NCBI GenBank assembly: GCA_019240475.1
Contig: JAFAYI010000026.1
Coordinates: forward strand, 186,001 to 250,000
DNA: 64,000 nucleotides
Source: Acidobacteriaceae bacterium
Lineage (GTDB): Bacteria; Acidobacteriota; Terriglobia; Bryobacterales; Bryobacteraceae
Direction: 5' to 3'
Under the pieces are notes generated by a model. The model was not told where the DNA came from, ran no database searches, and saw only the letters and a program-made list of their open reading frames with translations. Positions within the stretch are counted from its first letter, which is position 1, and each line of letters opens with the position of its first letter. Both the position numbers and the translations under genes were made by a program. Shown piece after piece: positions 47,872-56,962 of the stretch.

Positions 47872-50295
47872 CTACTCGCAGCGCAAGGAAATGAGAGGAT
47901 CGACTCGCGCAGCGCGGCGGGCGGGCAGGTAGCTGGCGAGCAGCGCGACGCCGACGAGCGCGGCCGATACGCCGCCGAAGGTTTCGAGATCGAGCGCGCT
48001 GACGCCCCAGATCAGGCTTGCAAGCAAGCGCGCGAGCGCGATGGAACATGCCAGGCCGATGAGCAAACCGATGCCGGTGAGGAACACGCCTCGGCGAAGC
48101 ATCATGCTCACGACGCTGCCCGCTTCCGCACCGAGCGCCATTCGGATGCCGATTTCCCGAGTGCGCTCCGTGACGGAATACGCCATCACGCCATAGACTC
48201 CGACGCAGGCGAGCACCAACGCCATGCAGCCGAGCACGGTCATCATGACGGCGAGATAAGACATGCCCATCAACGATGCGCGAATGAGCTCGGCGTAAGA
48301 CATGGGGCTCGAAATGGGAAGCTGGGGATCGAGCTTGGCCAGCTTGCGCCGAACTGCTTCGAGCTGCCTATCGGGATTGCTGGTATGCAAAACCACGTAG
48401 GTGAACGATTGAGGGGTTTGCGCGAACGGCAGATAGATGGTAAATGGCAAGTCGCGCTCGAACCAGCGATACCGGACATCGCCTGCGATGCCTGCGACAG
48501 TGAGCCAGGGCTCTTGCGAATCGGGTCCGCCGAGTTTCAAGTGGCTGCCGATCGGGTCCTGGCCCGGCCAAAATCTTCGCGCGATGGATTCGGAGATGAC
48601 GACAACCTTTTGCGTATTCTCTCCGTCTTCGGATGAGAGCAAGCGGCCGCGGACAAGCGGGACGTGGAGCAATGGAAAAAATTCGGGATTGACGGTTTGG
48701 ATGAGCGCCCCGCTCGCGGAGCCGCGCTCGCGCACCTGGCCTTCGATAGTAAAAATGCGCGAGTTGCTGATGTTGGAATAGGGCAGCGTGGAGGCGAGCG
48801 ACACATTGCGTGTATCGGGGATCTCACGCATGCTTTCGACAGCCCGTTCGAAGAAGCGGCCCACTTGCGCGGGAGTCTTATAGCGCGTGTCGGGGAGGCC
48901 GACGAGGAAGGTGAGAGTCTTGTCGGGCTCGTAGGAATCAGCGCCGCCGTATAGAGCGCCGACGCCCCGCACCATGAGGCCCGCGCCTACCAGCAGCACG
49001 AGGGAGACGGCGATCTCGCCTACAAGCAAGATATTCTTCATGCGCTGTTGGGAGCGCGCCTGAGAAGATCCGCGGCCGCCTTCGCGGAGAGTGGTGTTGA
49101 GGTCGGGCCTGGAGGAACGAAGCGCGGGAACAAGTCCCGAAACGATCCCGCAGAGCGCGGCGACTCCGGCGGTAAACAGCAGGGCTCGCCAATCGAGCGC
49201 GACGTTTTGCCAATTGACGATATAGCGGGAAATGGTGGCCGGCATGGCGTTCACCAGCAAGCGGATCTCGCAGTAGCCAATCAGCAGGCCGAGCAGCATT
49301 CCCGCGCCCGAGAGCGCCAGGCTTTCGGTCAACAACTGGCGAACAAGCCGCCAACGGCTAGCGCCGAGGGCGACGCGCAGCGCCAGCTCTTTCTGCCGCG
49401 CAATGGCGCGCGCAACCAAGACGTTCGAGACGTTCGCGCAAGCAATTAACAGCACGAATCCAACGGCCACCAACAGCATTCCCATGTACTGAGTCGTCAG
49501 ATTGCCGATCATGAATTCGCGTATAGGCATAAGCTTGACTCCCCAACCGCGATTGGTGTTGGGGAAGGAAGCATCCAGGCGTTTGGCAATAGTCCGCATC
49601 TCGGCTTGCGCTTCGCCGATGGATGTAGCGGGCCGCAGACGAGCCATGGCAAAAAGCGAGTGACTATCCCGGGAGTGCTTCTGCTGAGCATCCAGAGCGA
49701 GGGGCGCCCAGAAGTCGATTCCCTTCGGAAATTCGAAGCTCTCCGGCATAACGCCGACCACGGTGTATTTCTTCAGATCGAATTCGACTTCCCGTCCGAC
49801 GATCTTCGGATCGGAATTGAAGTGCGTTTGCCATAGGCGATGGCTCAGCAGAATCACACGTCCGTGACCCGGCTGATCTTCGTCCGGGACAAAAGTGCGG
49901 CCCAGCTCCGCGCTCGCGCGCAGCAGCGGGAAGAACTCTTTCGAGACGCGCAGGGCCAGCAGGTTCTCGGGGTAATTGCCGGAAGTGAGCGCCATGCCCC
50001 ACCACTCGAATGCGGCCATTTGTTGGAAGGAGCGGTTTTGAGCCGACCAATCGAAGTAATTGGCGGGTGCAATGGTGTTCCACAGATCCGGTTTTCCGGG
50101 CGGAGTTTCGGTCAGCACAAATACGCCGCGATCGTCGGGGACACTTAGCGGCTTGACCAGGAGCGCGTCGGCCAAGCTGAAGATGGCCGTATTGGCGCCG
50201 ATGCCCATGGCCAACGCAATTACACCAGCGGCCGAAAGCCCGGGCGAGTTGAGCATTGCCCGGATCGCGAACTTAATGTCATTTGAGGAACTCAT
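47872..50295 (-). CDS. Orphan MacB/FtsX-like permease of the acidobacterial duplicated type
   Basis: From ATG 50295 (GGAG 7 nt upstream) this is an 807-residue membrane protein. It has a helix near the start, a MacB-like periplasmic domain (about 50-260), three FtsX helices around 275-385 (FVLLIACANVSNVLVARAIARQKELALRVALGASRWRLVRQLLTESLALSG), a second periplasmic domain and a C-terminal FtsX set (VYGVMAYSVTERTREIGIRMALGAEAGSV). This tandem arrangement is typical of Acidobacteria permeases that are scattered without an ATPase. None is encoded next to it. Its transport or signalling role is unknown. Confidence 0.87.
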   Translation of the reverse strand: MSSSNDIKFAIRAMLNSPGLSAAGVIALAMGIGANTAIFSLADALLVKPLSVPDDRGVFVLTETPPGKPDLWNTIAPANYFDWSAQNRSFQQMAAFEWWGMALTSGNYPENLLALRVSKEFFPLLRASAELGRTFVPDEDQPGHGRVILLSHRLWQTHFNSDPKIVGREVEFDLKKYTVVGVMPESFEFPKGIDFWAPLALDAQQKHSRDSHSLFAMARLRPATSIGEAQAEMRTIAKRLDASFPNTNRGWGVKLMPIREFMIGNLTTQYMGMLLVAVGFVLLIACANVSNVLVARAIARQKELALRVALGASRWRLVRQLLTESLALSGAGMLLGLLIGYCEIRLLVNAMPATISRYIVNWQNVALDWRALLFTAGVAALCGIVSGLVPALRSSRPDLNTTLREGGRGSSQARSQQRMKNILLVGEIAVSLVLLVGAGLMVRGVGALYGGADSYEPDKTLTFLVGLPDTRYKTPAQVGRFFERAVESMREIPDTRNVSLASTLPYSNISNSRIFTIEGQVRERGSASGALIQTVNPEFFPLLHVPLVRGRLLSSEDGENTQKVVVISESIARRFWPGQDPIGSHLKLGGPDSQEPWLTVAGIAGDVRYRWFERDLPFTIYLPFAQTPQSFTYVVLHTSNPDRQLEAVRRKLAKLDPQLPISSPMSYAELIRASLMGMSYLAVMMTVLGCMALVLACVGVYGVMAYSVTERTREIGIRMALGAEAGSVVSMMLRRGVFLTGIGLLIGLACSIALARLLASLIWGVSALDLETFGGVSAALVGVALLASYLPARRAARVDPLISLRCE

Positions 50296-50415
50296 CTTGC
50301 GGCTCCGGCCTCCTCGCGACCATGCATGCAATACGAAAATTGCGCGTCGTGATGTTCCAGGTTAACTCGCCGGGCGCGTTCGCCCCAATTAAGAGATGCT
50401 AGTAGTACACGGTTT

Positions 50416-52161
50416 ATGAGCTGCCGTTTCCTGCTGTCGATCTTGTTTTCGTTGACCGCGGCTGCGCAGAGCACGCTGCAAACTCCCACCGATGACGCGC
50501 TTCAACAGCCGCCAGGATCGGTGGAGGGGCGAGTCACGAACGTGGAAACGGGCGATGGGATTTCCGGGGCGACCCTTCGATTGATCCCGGTCGGCAGGCG
50601 CGGGGCCCAGGGGTCGGACTATAACACGACCTCCCAGAACGACGGCAGTTTCCGTTTCGACGCCGTCAATCCCGGCAATTACTTTCTGATTGCGACTCAG
50701 ACTAGCTTCGCGAGCCCGAGCGGTTCAACGCAGCGGAATTACATCCGCGTGGAACCGTCGCAGGAGGTGCGGGATATCGCAGTGCAGCTGAGTCAGATGG
50801 GCAGGATTCGAGGGAAGGTAACGGACGATAACGGCAGTCCTTTGTACGGAGCGCGTGTCCAGACTTTCATGACATATAACCTTCGCGGCAAGACGCAGCT
50901 CAGGCGAGTGTCGCAGGCGACGACCGACGAACAAGGCAGGTTCGCCCTGAAGACGCAAGGCGCCGGGAAGTATTATGTCGCGGCGGAGCCCGAGAGCGAA
51001 GAGCCGGGCAAGGCGCCGGCGCAGAAGGACAGAGGACAGGAACAAACGGAACAGGAGCAAACGAGCGCTGAATCGGATCCAGGGAAGCTGGATCTGGTGC
51101 GAACGTTTTATCCCAAGTCGCTCGATCTCGAAGGGGCGACCGCGCTGGAGATTGCAGGCGGGCAAGATGCTCCCGACGTGACGATTCAACTGAGGCGGGC
51201 AGCCGCGTACCACATACGAGGCAAGATCGAAGGCATGGCGAGCGGTGCGACAAGCCGGGCGCCATCGATATCGTTAGGGCCTCGCGGAGGCGTGGGCTCG
51301 GATGGGATGGGCGAAGTTGCGCGGCCGCAGGCGGATGGAACATTCGACATTGCGAAGGTCGTGCCGGGCAGCTACACCTTGAACGTAACCGGTACCGACA
51401 ACTCGGCGACTCAGCAGGGGGCTCGATCCTCGCGGACGCGATTGTTAGCGCGCCAGGACGTGGACGTAGGCGCTGGGGATGTAAATGGAATTGTGCTCGC
51501 GGTGATTCCGCTGGTGAATCTTTCGGGGCGGATCGCGCTGGAGGGGCAGGACAACCCGAGCTGGTCGGGCGTTCGCGTGAATCTGCTACCGATCGGAGCG
51601 GCCGCGGGGAGCGGCTTTCAGACAGTGGCGGTTCAGGCTGATGGCAGCTTTGCTCTCGAAAACGTGGCGCCCGGCGAGTACCTGGTCCGGACGGCGGGCA
51701 TACCCACAGGCAGCTATGTGAAATCGGTTTCCTACAATCGTCAAGACATAACCAATAACGGCGTGGATCTCACGCAAGGAGGAGGCGGGGAGATTGAGAT
51801 CGTGCTGAGAACGGGGACCGGGGAAGTGGACGGCACACTTACGGCGGACGCGATACCTGCCACAACGATGATGGTTCTAGCACCTGAAAACCCGGCGGCC
51901 GACGGTTCGGGCCTGCTGCTCGGCAGCCAGCAATCCGCGGGCGGATTCGTGATCCGGAATGTTTCCCCAGGGCGTTATTACGCGTTTGCGGTGGAGCGCT
52001 GGTCGCCCGTGTGGCAAAACTCGGATTTCGTAAGGCAGATAGAGAACCAGGGAGTCAGCGTGGATCTTCCAGAGAACGGACATCTGCAAGTGCAACTGTC
52101 GCTGACTACGATGGACCAGATGCAGGCGGCGGCTGCGCCGCTGGGGCTCACGGCGCAGTAG
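50416..52161 (+). CDS. Exported multi-domain carboxypeptidase-regulatory-like protein
   Basis: A 581-residue protein with a short signal peptide (LLSILFSLTAAAQ). Carboxypeptidase-regulatory-like beta-sandwich units repeat along it: GSVEGRVTNVETGDGISGATLRL...NDGSFRFDAVNPGNYFLIA near 35-95, GRIRGKVTDDNGSPLYGARV...TDEQGRFALKTQGAGKYYVA near 130-190, and further units near 260-330 and 360-430 ending in FALENVAPGEYLVR. A Glu/Gln-rich linker lies near 195-220. There is no enzyme motif. Proteins of this type are abundant outside the cytoplasm in Acidobacteria. The gene is divergent from the permease gene. Confidence 0.75.
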   Translation: MSCRFLLSILFSLTAAAQSTLQTPTDDALQQPPGSVEGRVTNVETGDGISGATLRLIPVGRRGAQGSDYNTTSQNDGSFRFDAVNPGNYFLIATQTSFASPSGSTQRNYIRVEPSQEVRDIAVQLSQMGRIRGKVTDDNGSPLYGARVQTFMTYNLRGKTQLRRVSQATTDEQGRFALKTQGAGKYYVAAEPESEEPGKAPAQKDRGQEQTEQEQTSAESDPGKLDLVRTFYPKSLDLEGATALEIAGGQDAPDVTIQLRRAAAYHIRGKIEGMASGATSRAPSISLGPRGGVGSDGMGEVARPQADGTFDIAKVVPGSYTLNVTGTDNSATQQGARSSRTRLLARQDVDVGAGDVNGIVLAVIPLVNLSGRIALEGQDNPSWSGVRVNLLPIGAAAGSGFQTVAVQADGSFALENVAPGEYLVRTAGIPTGSYVKSVSYNRQDITNNGVDLTQGGGGEIEIVLRTGTGEVDGTLTADAIPATTMMVLAPENPAADGSGLLLGSQQSAGGFVIRNVSPGRYYAFAVERWSPVWQNSDFVRQIENQGVSVDLPENGHLQVQLSLTTMDQMQAAAAPLGLTAQ

Positions 52162-52212
52162 AACAGTTGAACTTTCGCCGTGGGAGGCGCGTAGTATCGG
52201 TAGGGTGTAAGA

Positions 52213-52563
52213 ATGTATTGCACAAACTGCGGAGCGGAGATCTCAAGTAAATCGCGTTACTGCTCTCAATGCGGGACAGCGACGGGAACACACGACGCGA
52301 GTTCTGAAGGGAGACGCCCGGCGCGCGTGCTCCGGCGCTCGCGCGCGGACCGGAAAGTTGCCGGGGTTTGCGCGGGACTGGCTCACTATCTCGGCGTCGA
52401 TGTGACACTCACGCGCATAGCGATGCTGGTTCTGGCGCTGTGGCCGCCGGGAGTGGGGATTGTGCTCTACTTCGTCTGCTGGATTGTGATGCCTAACGAT
52501 CCGCTGTCGATAGCTCCGCCGGCTCTGCCTTTCGAGGCGCAGAACACGCCGATGCCGTCCTGA
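52213..52563 (+). CDS. PspC-domain protein with zinc ribbon
   Basis: A 116-residue protein. An N-terminal zinc ribbon (YCTNCGAEISSKSRYCSQCGTATG) precedes the PspC domain, RADRKVAGVCAGLAHYLGVDVTLTRIAMLVLALWPPGVGIVLYFVCWIVMP, which contains one or two membrane segments. PspC proteins of this kind relate to envelope-stress sensing. TAGGGT lies 6 nt before the ATG, and no Shine-Dalgarno sequence is seen. It is convergent with the glycosyltransferase gene, with 13 nt between stops. Confidence 0.88.
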   Translation: MYCTNCGAEISSKSRYCSQCGTATGTHDASSEGRRPARVLRRSRADRKVAGVCAGLAHYLGVDVTLTRIAMLVLALWPPGVGIVLYFVCWIVMPNDPLSIAPPALPFEAQNTPMPS

Positions 52564-52576
52564 TGGTAATGAGCGC

Positions 52577-54127
52577 CTAACGCCCGGCGACTAGGACTAC
52601 TTCGTAAGCGAGCAGGCCCGGAAAGAGCCGGGTGACGATGTGGAGCACGCGATTCGCGAATCGCAGGAAGCGGTTCTCGGGGCGGATCGGAATGACGCGT
52701 TCCATGGGGATGATCGTGTAGTGACGGGCAGCGACGCGGTACCCGTTGTTTTCGAGAAGAGCCTGGATGCTTTTCCTTGTGAAGAAGCGCAGATGCGACC
52801 AATCGAGAATACCGCGATCGCTGTAATTGAATCGCCCGAACAGAACCATCAGCCGGACGGTGAGATTCACCGCATTCGGAACCGAAACTATGATCTTGCC
52901 GCGAAAGGCGAGGCGTGTTCTCAGGTCTCGCAGGAGGTTGGCGGGCTCACGCAGATGTTCGAGTACATCCAGCACGACGATGCGGTCGAAATCCGGGACT
53001 GCGTCGAGTGATGCGCCCAATCCGCTCTCCAGATCGGAGTCCAACACGTTGTCATAACCGGTTTCCGGCAAGACCTTGGGAGAGCGATCCAAGCCCGTAA
53101 CTGAGTTGCCGGCGCGGACCAGTTCCGCGCCGAATGCGCCATCGCCACAGCCGATCTCAAGCACGCGCTGGTTCTTGCCGATCAATCGATGGGCGTAGTA
53201 GTGGCTGGAATAGAGGCTGCGCTTGATTGGGTAGGGAACGAAGTACTCTTCGTATTCGGGATAAGAGCGAACAGCGCGGGAGGTTTCCGTATAGCGGTAG
53301 ACGGCGCGCACAATTGCCTTCGCGTATTTCAAGCCGTTGACGTAGCAGATCTCGTCGCCGTAAAAGGTCGGGATCGGGACCTCCAGAATACGAAAGTTCT
53401 GATGGTGCAGCTTGATGATGATTTCGGTATCGAAGTGGAAGTTGTCGGTCAGATTATCGAGCCTGATCTGCGAAAGCGCGTGCAGGTTATAGGCCCGATA
53501 GCCGCTGTGAAACTCGGTCAAGTTCAAGCCGAGAGCGCGGTTTTCGAATTCGGTCAGGAGCCGATTGCCGAGATACTTATAGAGCGGCATGCCGCCTTTG
53601 AGCGGCCCTCCGAAATCTTTCATCATGCGCGAGCCGAAAACGGCATCGGCTTCTCCGCGGACGAGCGGCGCATACATGTGGGAGAGCAGCTCGGGCGCGT
53701 ACTGCCCATCGCCATGCAGGAGCACCACGACATCGAAACCCTGTTCGATGAAGTAGCGGTAGCCGGCCTTCTGGTTGCCGCCATAGCCGAGGTTCTCGCG
53801 GTGTTTGAGGACGCGCAGCTTTGGCAGGTTCGTCATGGCTTGAATACCGACCGCGAGCTCAAATGTCGCGTCCGGGCTGGCGTCGTCGAAGACCACTACC
53901 TGCTCGACATTCCGCCAGACCTCCGGCGTGATGCGCTTGAGGACCTGTCGAAGAGTCGTAAGAGCGTTGTAGGCGACTATGAGGATGCCGATGCGTTTTC
54001 CCAGATTTCCGGCGCGCTCCGGCGTTTCCTCGAGAGCACCTTGCCTGAACTGCGGCAGCGGATCAAAGGGCAGAGACAAACTGGGAGCCGAATCCTGCGG
54101 CGGTGCGGAAACGGTAGACGACTCCAT
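52577..54127 (-). CDS. Glycosyltransferase family 2 fused to a SAM methyltransferase
   Basis: A 516-residue protein from ATG 54127; a TTG at 54163 would give 528. The first half is a GT2 glycosyltransferase (IGILIVAYNALTTLRQ, VVFDDASPDATF, LLHGDGQYAPEL with DGD-type metal site, FHSGYRAYN). The second half is a class I methyltransferase with motif I RVLEIGCGDGAFGAEL and VLDVLEHLREPANLL. No membrane segment is obvious. The sugar and acceptor are unknown. It is the last gene of the minus-strand polysaccharide cluster and is 77 nt downstream of the ligase gene. Confidence 0.85.
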   Translation of the reverse strand: MESSTVSAPPQDSAPSLSLPFDPLPQFRQGALEETPERAGNLGKRIGILIVAYNALTTLRQVLKRITPEVWRNVEQVVVFDDASPDATFELAVGIQAMTNLPKLRVLKHRENLGYGGNQKAGYRYFIEQGFDVVVLLHGDGQYAPELLSHMYAPLVRGEADAVFGSRMMKDFGGPLKGGMPLYKYLGNRLLTEFENRALGLNLTEFHSGYRAYNLHALSQIRLDNLTDNFHFDTEIIIKLHHQNFRILEVPIPTFYGDEICYVNGLKYAKAIVRAVYRYTETSRAVRSYPEYEEYFVPYPIKRSLYSSHYYAHRLIGKNQRVLEIGCGDGAFGAELVRAGNSVTGLDRSPKVLPETGYDNVLDSDLESGLGASLDAVPDFDRIVVLDVLEHLREPANLLRDLRTRLAFRGKIIVSVPNAVNLTVRLMVLFGRFNYSDRGILDWSHLRFFTRKSIQALLENNGYRVAARHYTIIPMERVIPIRPENRFLRFANRVLHIVTRLFPGLLAYEVVLVAGR

Positions 54128-54204
54128 AAGCGCGAAGGGCTCTCTCTTGCCCGATGGTACCAATCGGGATTGTTACAGAGACGACGCTGCTAAGGTATCC
54201 GGCG

Positions 54205-55629
54205 TTACCGCTTGGCGACACGAGGCCGGCCCAGGCGATACGGGTTCCTGCCTTGAATGGCAGGCTGTCGATTCTGAGGACCGGAAGCCTGGTTGACGAG
54301 GACAGCCGGAGGCGCGATTGAGTCCGGCGAGCCTTCGACCAGTGAACTTCCGCCTTCCGCCCGCTCGATGAGCGGCTGAGCGGTCAGGAATGCAGACGTA
54401 CAAAGTCCTGCAGCCATGGGCAGATAAACGTCGTAGGCCGAAGCGTCGAAGAAATAGTGGATCATAAGAGCGGTAAAACTTAGCAGCAGACATAAGGACA
54501 TGCTGCGAACTTCCGCCAATTGCAAACGCCGGGCGATGCGATCCAGCCGTAAAATGCCCAAGAGACAGGCGGCAAATGCGCAAACCATGATGGCGAGCCC
54601 GACAAAGCCCATCTCGCTAGAGACCTGGACATAGGAATTGTGACTGGCGAGCCACAAAGGATGCTCCCCCCGGCTTTTCGACAGCTCGCTGGCGGCCACG
54701 GGAAAGACGCCCATGCCGACCCCGAATAAAGGATGCGTAAGCGTTAGCTCAATGCCCTCCCTGAGCAGATATTTGCGGCTTTCCGCAGACTCGCGAGCCG
54801 AGGCGGCCTCCATGGAATTGTCGCTCGAATCAAACATCGTCTTATATCGTTCGAGCGCTGTCTGATCGATAGTCAAAGCGCCCACGAGAAGCGCGACGAA
54901 AGCCACCGCGAGGATCTTGAACTTGTTGGCGAACGAAACCTTCAAAAGCGCAACCACGGTCAGGACGGCAGCCATCACCAAACCGGCGCGCGAGGCCGTC
55001 TTTACGGATAAAGCGAGTGAAAGCAAGCCGACCAGCGCGAGGGGAATCTTGAAGAGCTTGTTCACGCGCGAGATGAGCAGAATGATAAAGGGCAAGCCAA
55101 ACATGATATGGAAGGCCGCCTCATTGGAGTTGCCAAGGCTGCCCACCGATGTCATACGGTCCCCGACAATGCGATTGGTAACCGCCATAATCACGGCCGA
55201 AGCGGCAGCCGCCCATCCGAAAGTGTTGAACACCCTCCTGCAGTCCGAAAAGGTTTTGGTGAGGCCAACAATGATGAAGTACACCGCGACGGATTTAAGC
55301 CATACGCCGGTGAGCACATGCAAGCTCTCCGACTTCCATTGGCTAAAAGGAAGGACAGCCACGCTCCAGCTGGTTAAGAGCAGTAAGAGAAGTCCAACGG
55401 GACTCCGAGCGGCTCGCGCGAATTCTCCTTTGAAAAGAACAATGGCCAGCGCCGCGGCCGAGAGCATTAGCATGACGTACAGGTTTGGGACGCCCCAAAC
55501 CATTGCCGCCTCAAATACGCGCGAATACAACATGAAGGCATAGATCAACAGCAGGCGCGTGGCAAAGCTGGTTCCCGATTTCTGCTCAAAGGCGGTGGGC
55601 AGCGGTTGAGCTAAGGTCGTCGTCGCCAT
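54205..55629 (-). CDS. O-antigen ligase/polymerase family membrane protein
   Basis: A 474-residue polytopic membrane protein with about 11-12 hydrophobic segments. The Wzy_C-type periplasmic loop has LTHPLFGVGMGVFP...ASHNSYVQVSSEMGFVGLAIM, the usual signature of O-antigen ligases and polymerases. A ligase joining a glycan to lipid or protein, or a chain polymerase, would fit a surface polysaccharide. Which it is cannot be told from sequence. The C-terminal 50 residues are basic and soluble. It lies between a GT4 gene and the GT2-methyltransferase gene. Confidence 0.85.
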   Translation of the reverse strand: MATTTLAQPLPTAFEQKSGTSFATRLLLIYAFMLYSRVFEAAMVWGVPNLYVMLMLSAAALAIVLFKGEFARAARSPVGLLLLLLTSWSVAVLPFSQWKSESLHVLTGVWLKSVAVYFIIVGLTKTFSDCRRVFNTFGWAAAASAVIMAVTNRIVGDRMTSVGSLGNSNEAAFHIMFGLPFIILLISRVNKLFKIPLALVGLLSLALSVKTASRAGLVMAAVLTVVALLKVSFANKFKILAVAFVALLVGALTIDQTALERYKTMFDSSDNSMEAASARESAESRKYLLREGIELTLTHPLFGVGMGVFPVAASELSKSRGEHPLWLASHNSYVQVSSEMGFVGLAIMVCAFAACLLGILRLDRIARRLQLAEVRSMSLCLLLSFTALMIHYFFDASAYDVYLPMAAGLCTSAFLTAQPLIERAEGGSSLVEGSPDSIAPPAVLVNQASGPQNRQPAIQGRNPYRLGRPRVAKR

Positions 55630-55762
55630 GTGGTTCCGGTCTTCATTCCCAGTCTAAAGGAATCGGGCGGACGTCCATATGCCATCAGGCATAAACCTAA
55701 TTCCCTCTACTGGATAGATCGACGGCAGGCGGCCAAAACTGTAGGCAAAGTTCAAGATGGCC

Positions 55763-56962
55763 TCAGTTTGGGCGGGGTCCTGCCGCGAGGGCGGCTTCGA
55801 AATCCCGAGTGACGGCATCCCAGGAGAATTGGCCTGCGACGAACTGCCAAGCTTCTTCGATTATTCGATCACGGAGAGCCACATCGGACAGCAGCTTCAG
55901 GCAGTTTTCAGCGAAATCGGAAGGAGTGTCGGCGATAGCGATCTGCCTTCCGTTTGCAAGGGGCAGTCCTTCGGCTCCGATGGTGGTGGAAACGACCGGA
56001 AGGCGGGCTGCGACGGCTTCGAAAATCTTCAGGCGCGTTCCTCCGCCGATGCGCAGCGGAACGATGGAAACTGTGCTCCCCCATAGATAAGGCCTGACAT
56101 CCGGAACAGTTCCGGTGAGCACGATGCCGGGCAAGCGCCGGGCGAGTTCCTGCAGGGCGGGCGTAGGACGGCGACCGGCTACGATCACGCGGCAATCCGG
56201 ACGTTGTTTTTGAATCAGCGGCAGGATTTCGGCAGCGAAGTATTGAATGGCGTCGATGTTGGGCAGCCAGTCCATGGAGCCGACGAAGATGAGATCGGCT
56301 TTGTGCTCCGGACGATCGGGCGGGGCAAAGTATTCGATGTCCACGCCGGTCGAGACCGAACTGATCCGCTCGGCGCCGAAGAGATTTTGCATAGCGGCGC
56401 GGTCCACTTCCGAGACGGCGACAATGTGGCCCGCGCGGCGGCATATCGTACGCTCGAAGTCTTCCATACGGCGCGCCTGAAGCCGGAAGTAAGCTTTCTT
56501 TGCGGCGTTCCGCGCCTCTTCGACGTGACGCTTCCAGATCATGGATTCGACATTGTGCTGGAAGAGGACCGCCCGGCGGATGTCGGGGATGTTGGGCGAC
56601 GGAAACAGAAAGTCGCAGACGAGGCTGTCGAATTTCTCTTGCGCCAGCAATTTCTCGATTTGGCGCTTCATGCCGGAAGAGACGTAGCGGGCGACCGAGA
56701 CGGGAAGCGGTGAAATCAGCCCCTGGAGCAGTTGGCCAGCGAACCGGGGAGAGCGTCTGGGCGGGACCGAATGAGGGACACGATAGGCGCAGGAAGAATA
56801 TTCTCCGCTCCGCTCGGGACCCTCCGTGTTCGCGCCATCGTCGAAAGCGACATAGTGTATCTCATGACGGCGGTGCAGCGCCTTAAGCATTTCAAGAGTG
56901 CGTATCTGGCCGCCGCGGGTGGTTGGATGAAGGAAGTCGGTCTTCACCCAGAGGATCTTCAT
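55763..56962 (-). CDS. Glycosyltransferase family 4-like sugar transferase (PEP-CTERM-system type)
   Basis: From ATG 56962 this is a 399-residue GT-B glycosyltransferase. It begins MKILWVKTDFLHPTTRGGQIRTLEMLKALHRRHEIHYV, with donor-side ADLIFVGSMDWLPN and VSIVPLRIGGGTRLKIFEAVAARLPVVSTTIGAEGL. This layout matches transferases associated with PEP-CTERM/EpsH exopolysaccharide systems. The ATG overlaps the asnB stop by 4 nt, so the two are coupled. A 133-nt gap with no clear signal separates it from the ligase gene. The frame upstream of the ATG is antisense shadow of asnB. Confidence 0.85.
   Translation of the reverse strand: MKILWVKTDFLHPTTRGGQIRTLEMLKALHRRHEIHYVAFDDGANTEGPERSGEYSSCAYRVPHSVPPRRSPRFAGQLLQGLISPLPVSVARYVSSGMKRQIEKLLAQEKFDSLVCDFLFPSPNIPDIRRAVLFQHNVESMIWKRHVEEARNAAKKAYFRLQARRMEDFERTICRRAGHIVAVSEVDRAAMQNLFGAERISSVSTGVDIEYFAPPDRPEHKADLIFVGSMDWLPNIDAIQYFAAEILPLIQKQRPDCRVIVAGRRPTPALQELARRLPGIVLTGTVPDVRPYLWGSTVSIVPLRIGGGTRLKIFEAVAARLPVVSTTIGAEGLPLANGRQIAIADTPSDFAENCLKLLSDVALRDRIIEEAWQFVAGQFSWDAVTRDFEAALAAGPRPN

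Noticed and set aside
53189..54193. 334-residue plus-strand frame opposite the GT2-methyltransferase gene
   Set aside because: Antisense to a gene with clear glycosyltransferase and methyltransferase motifs.
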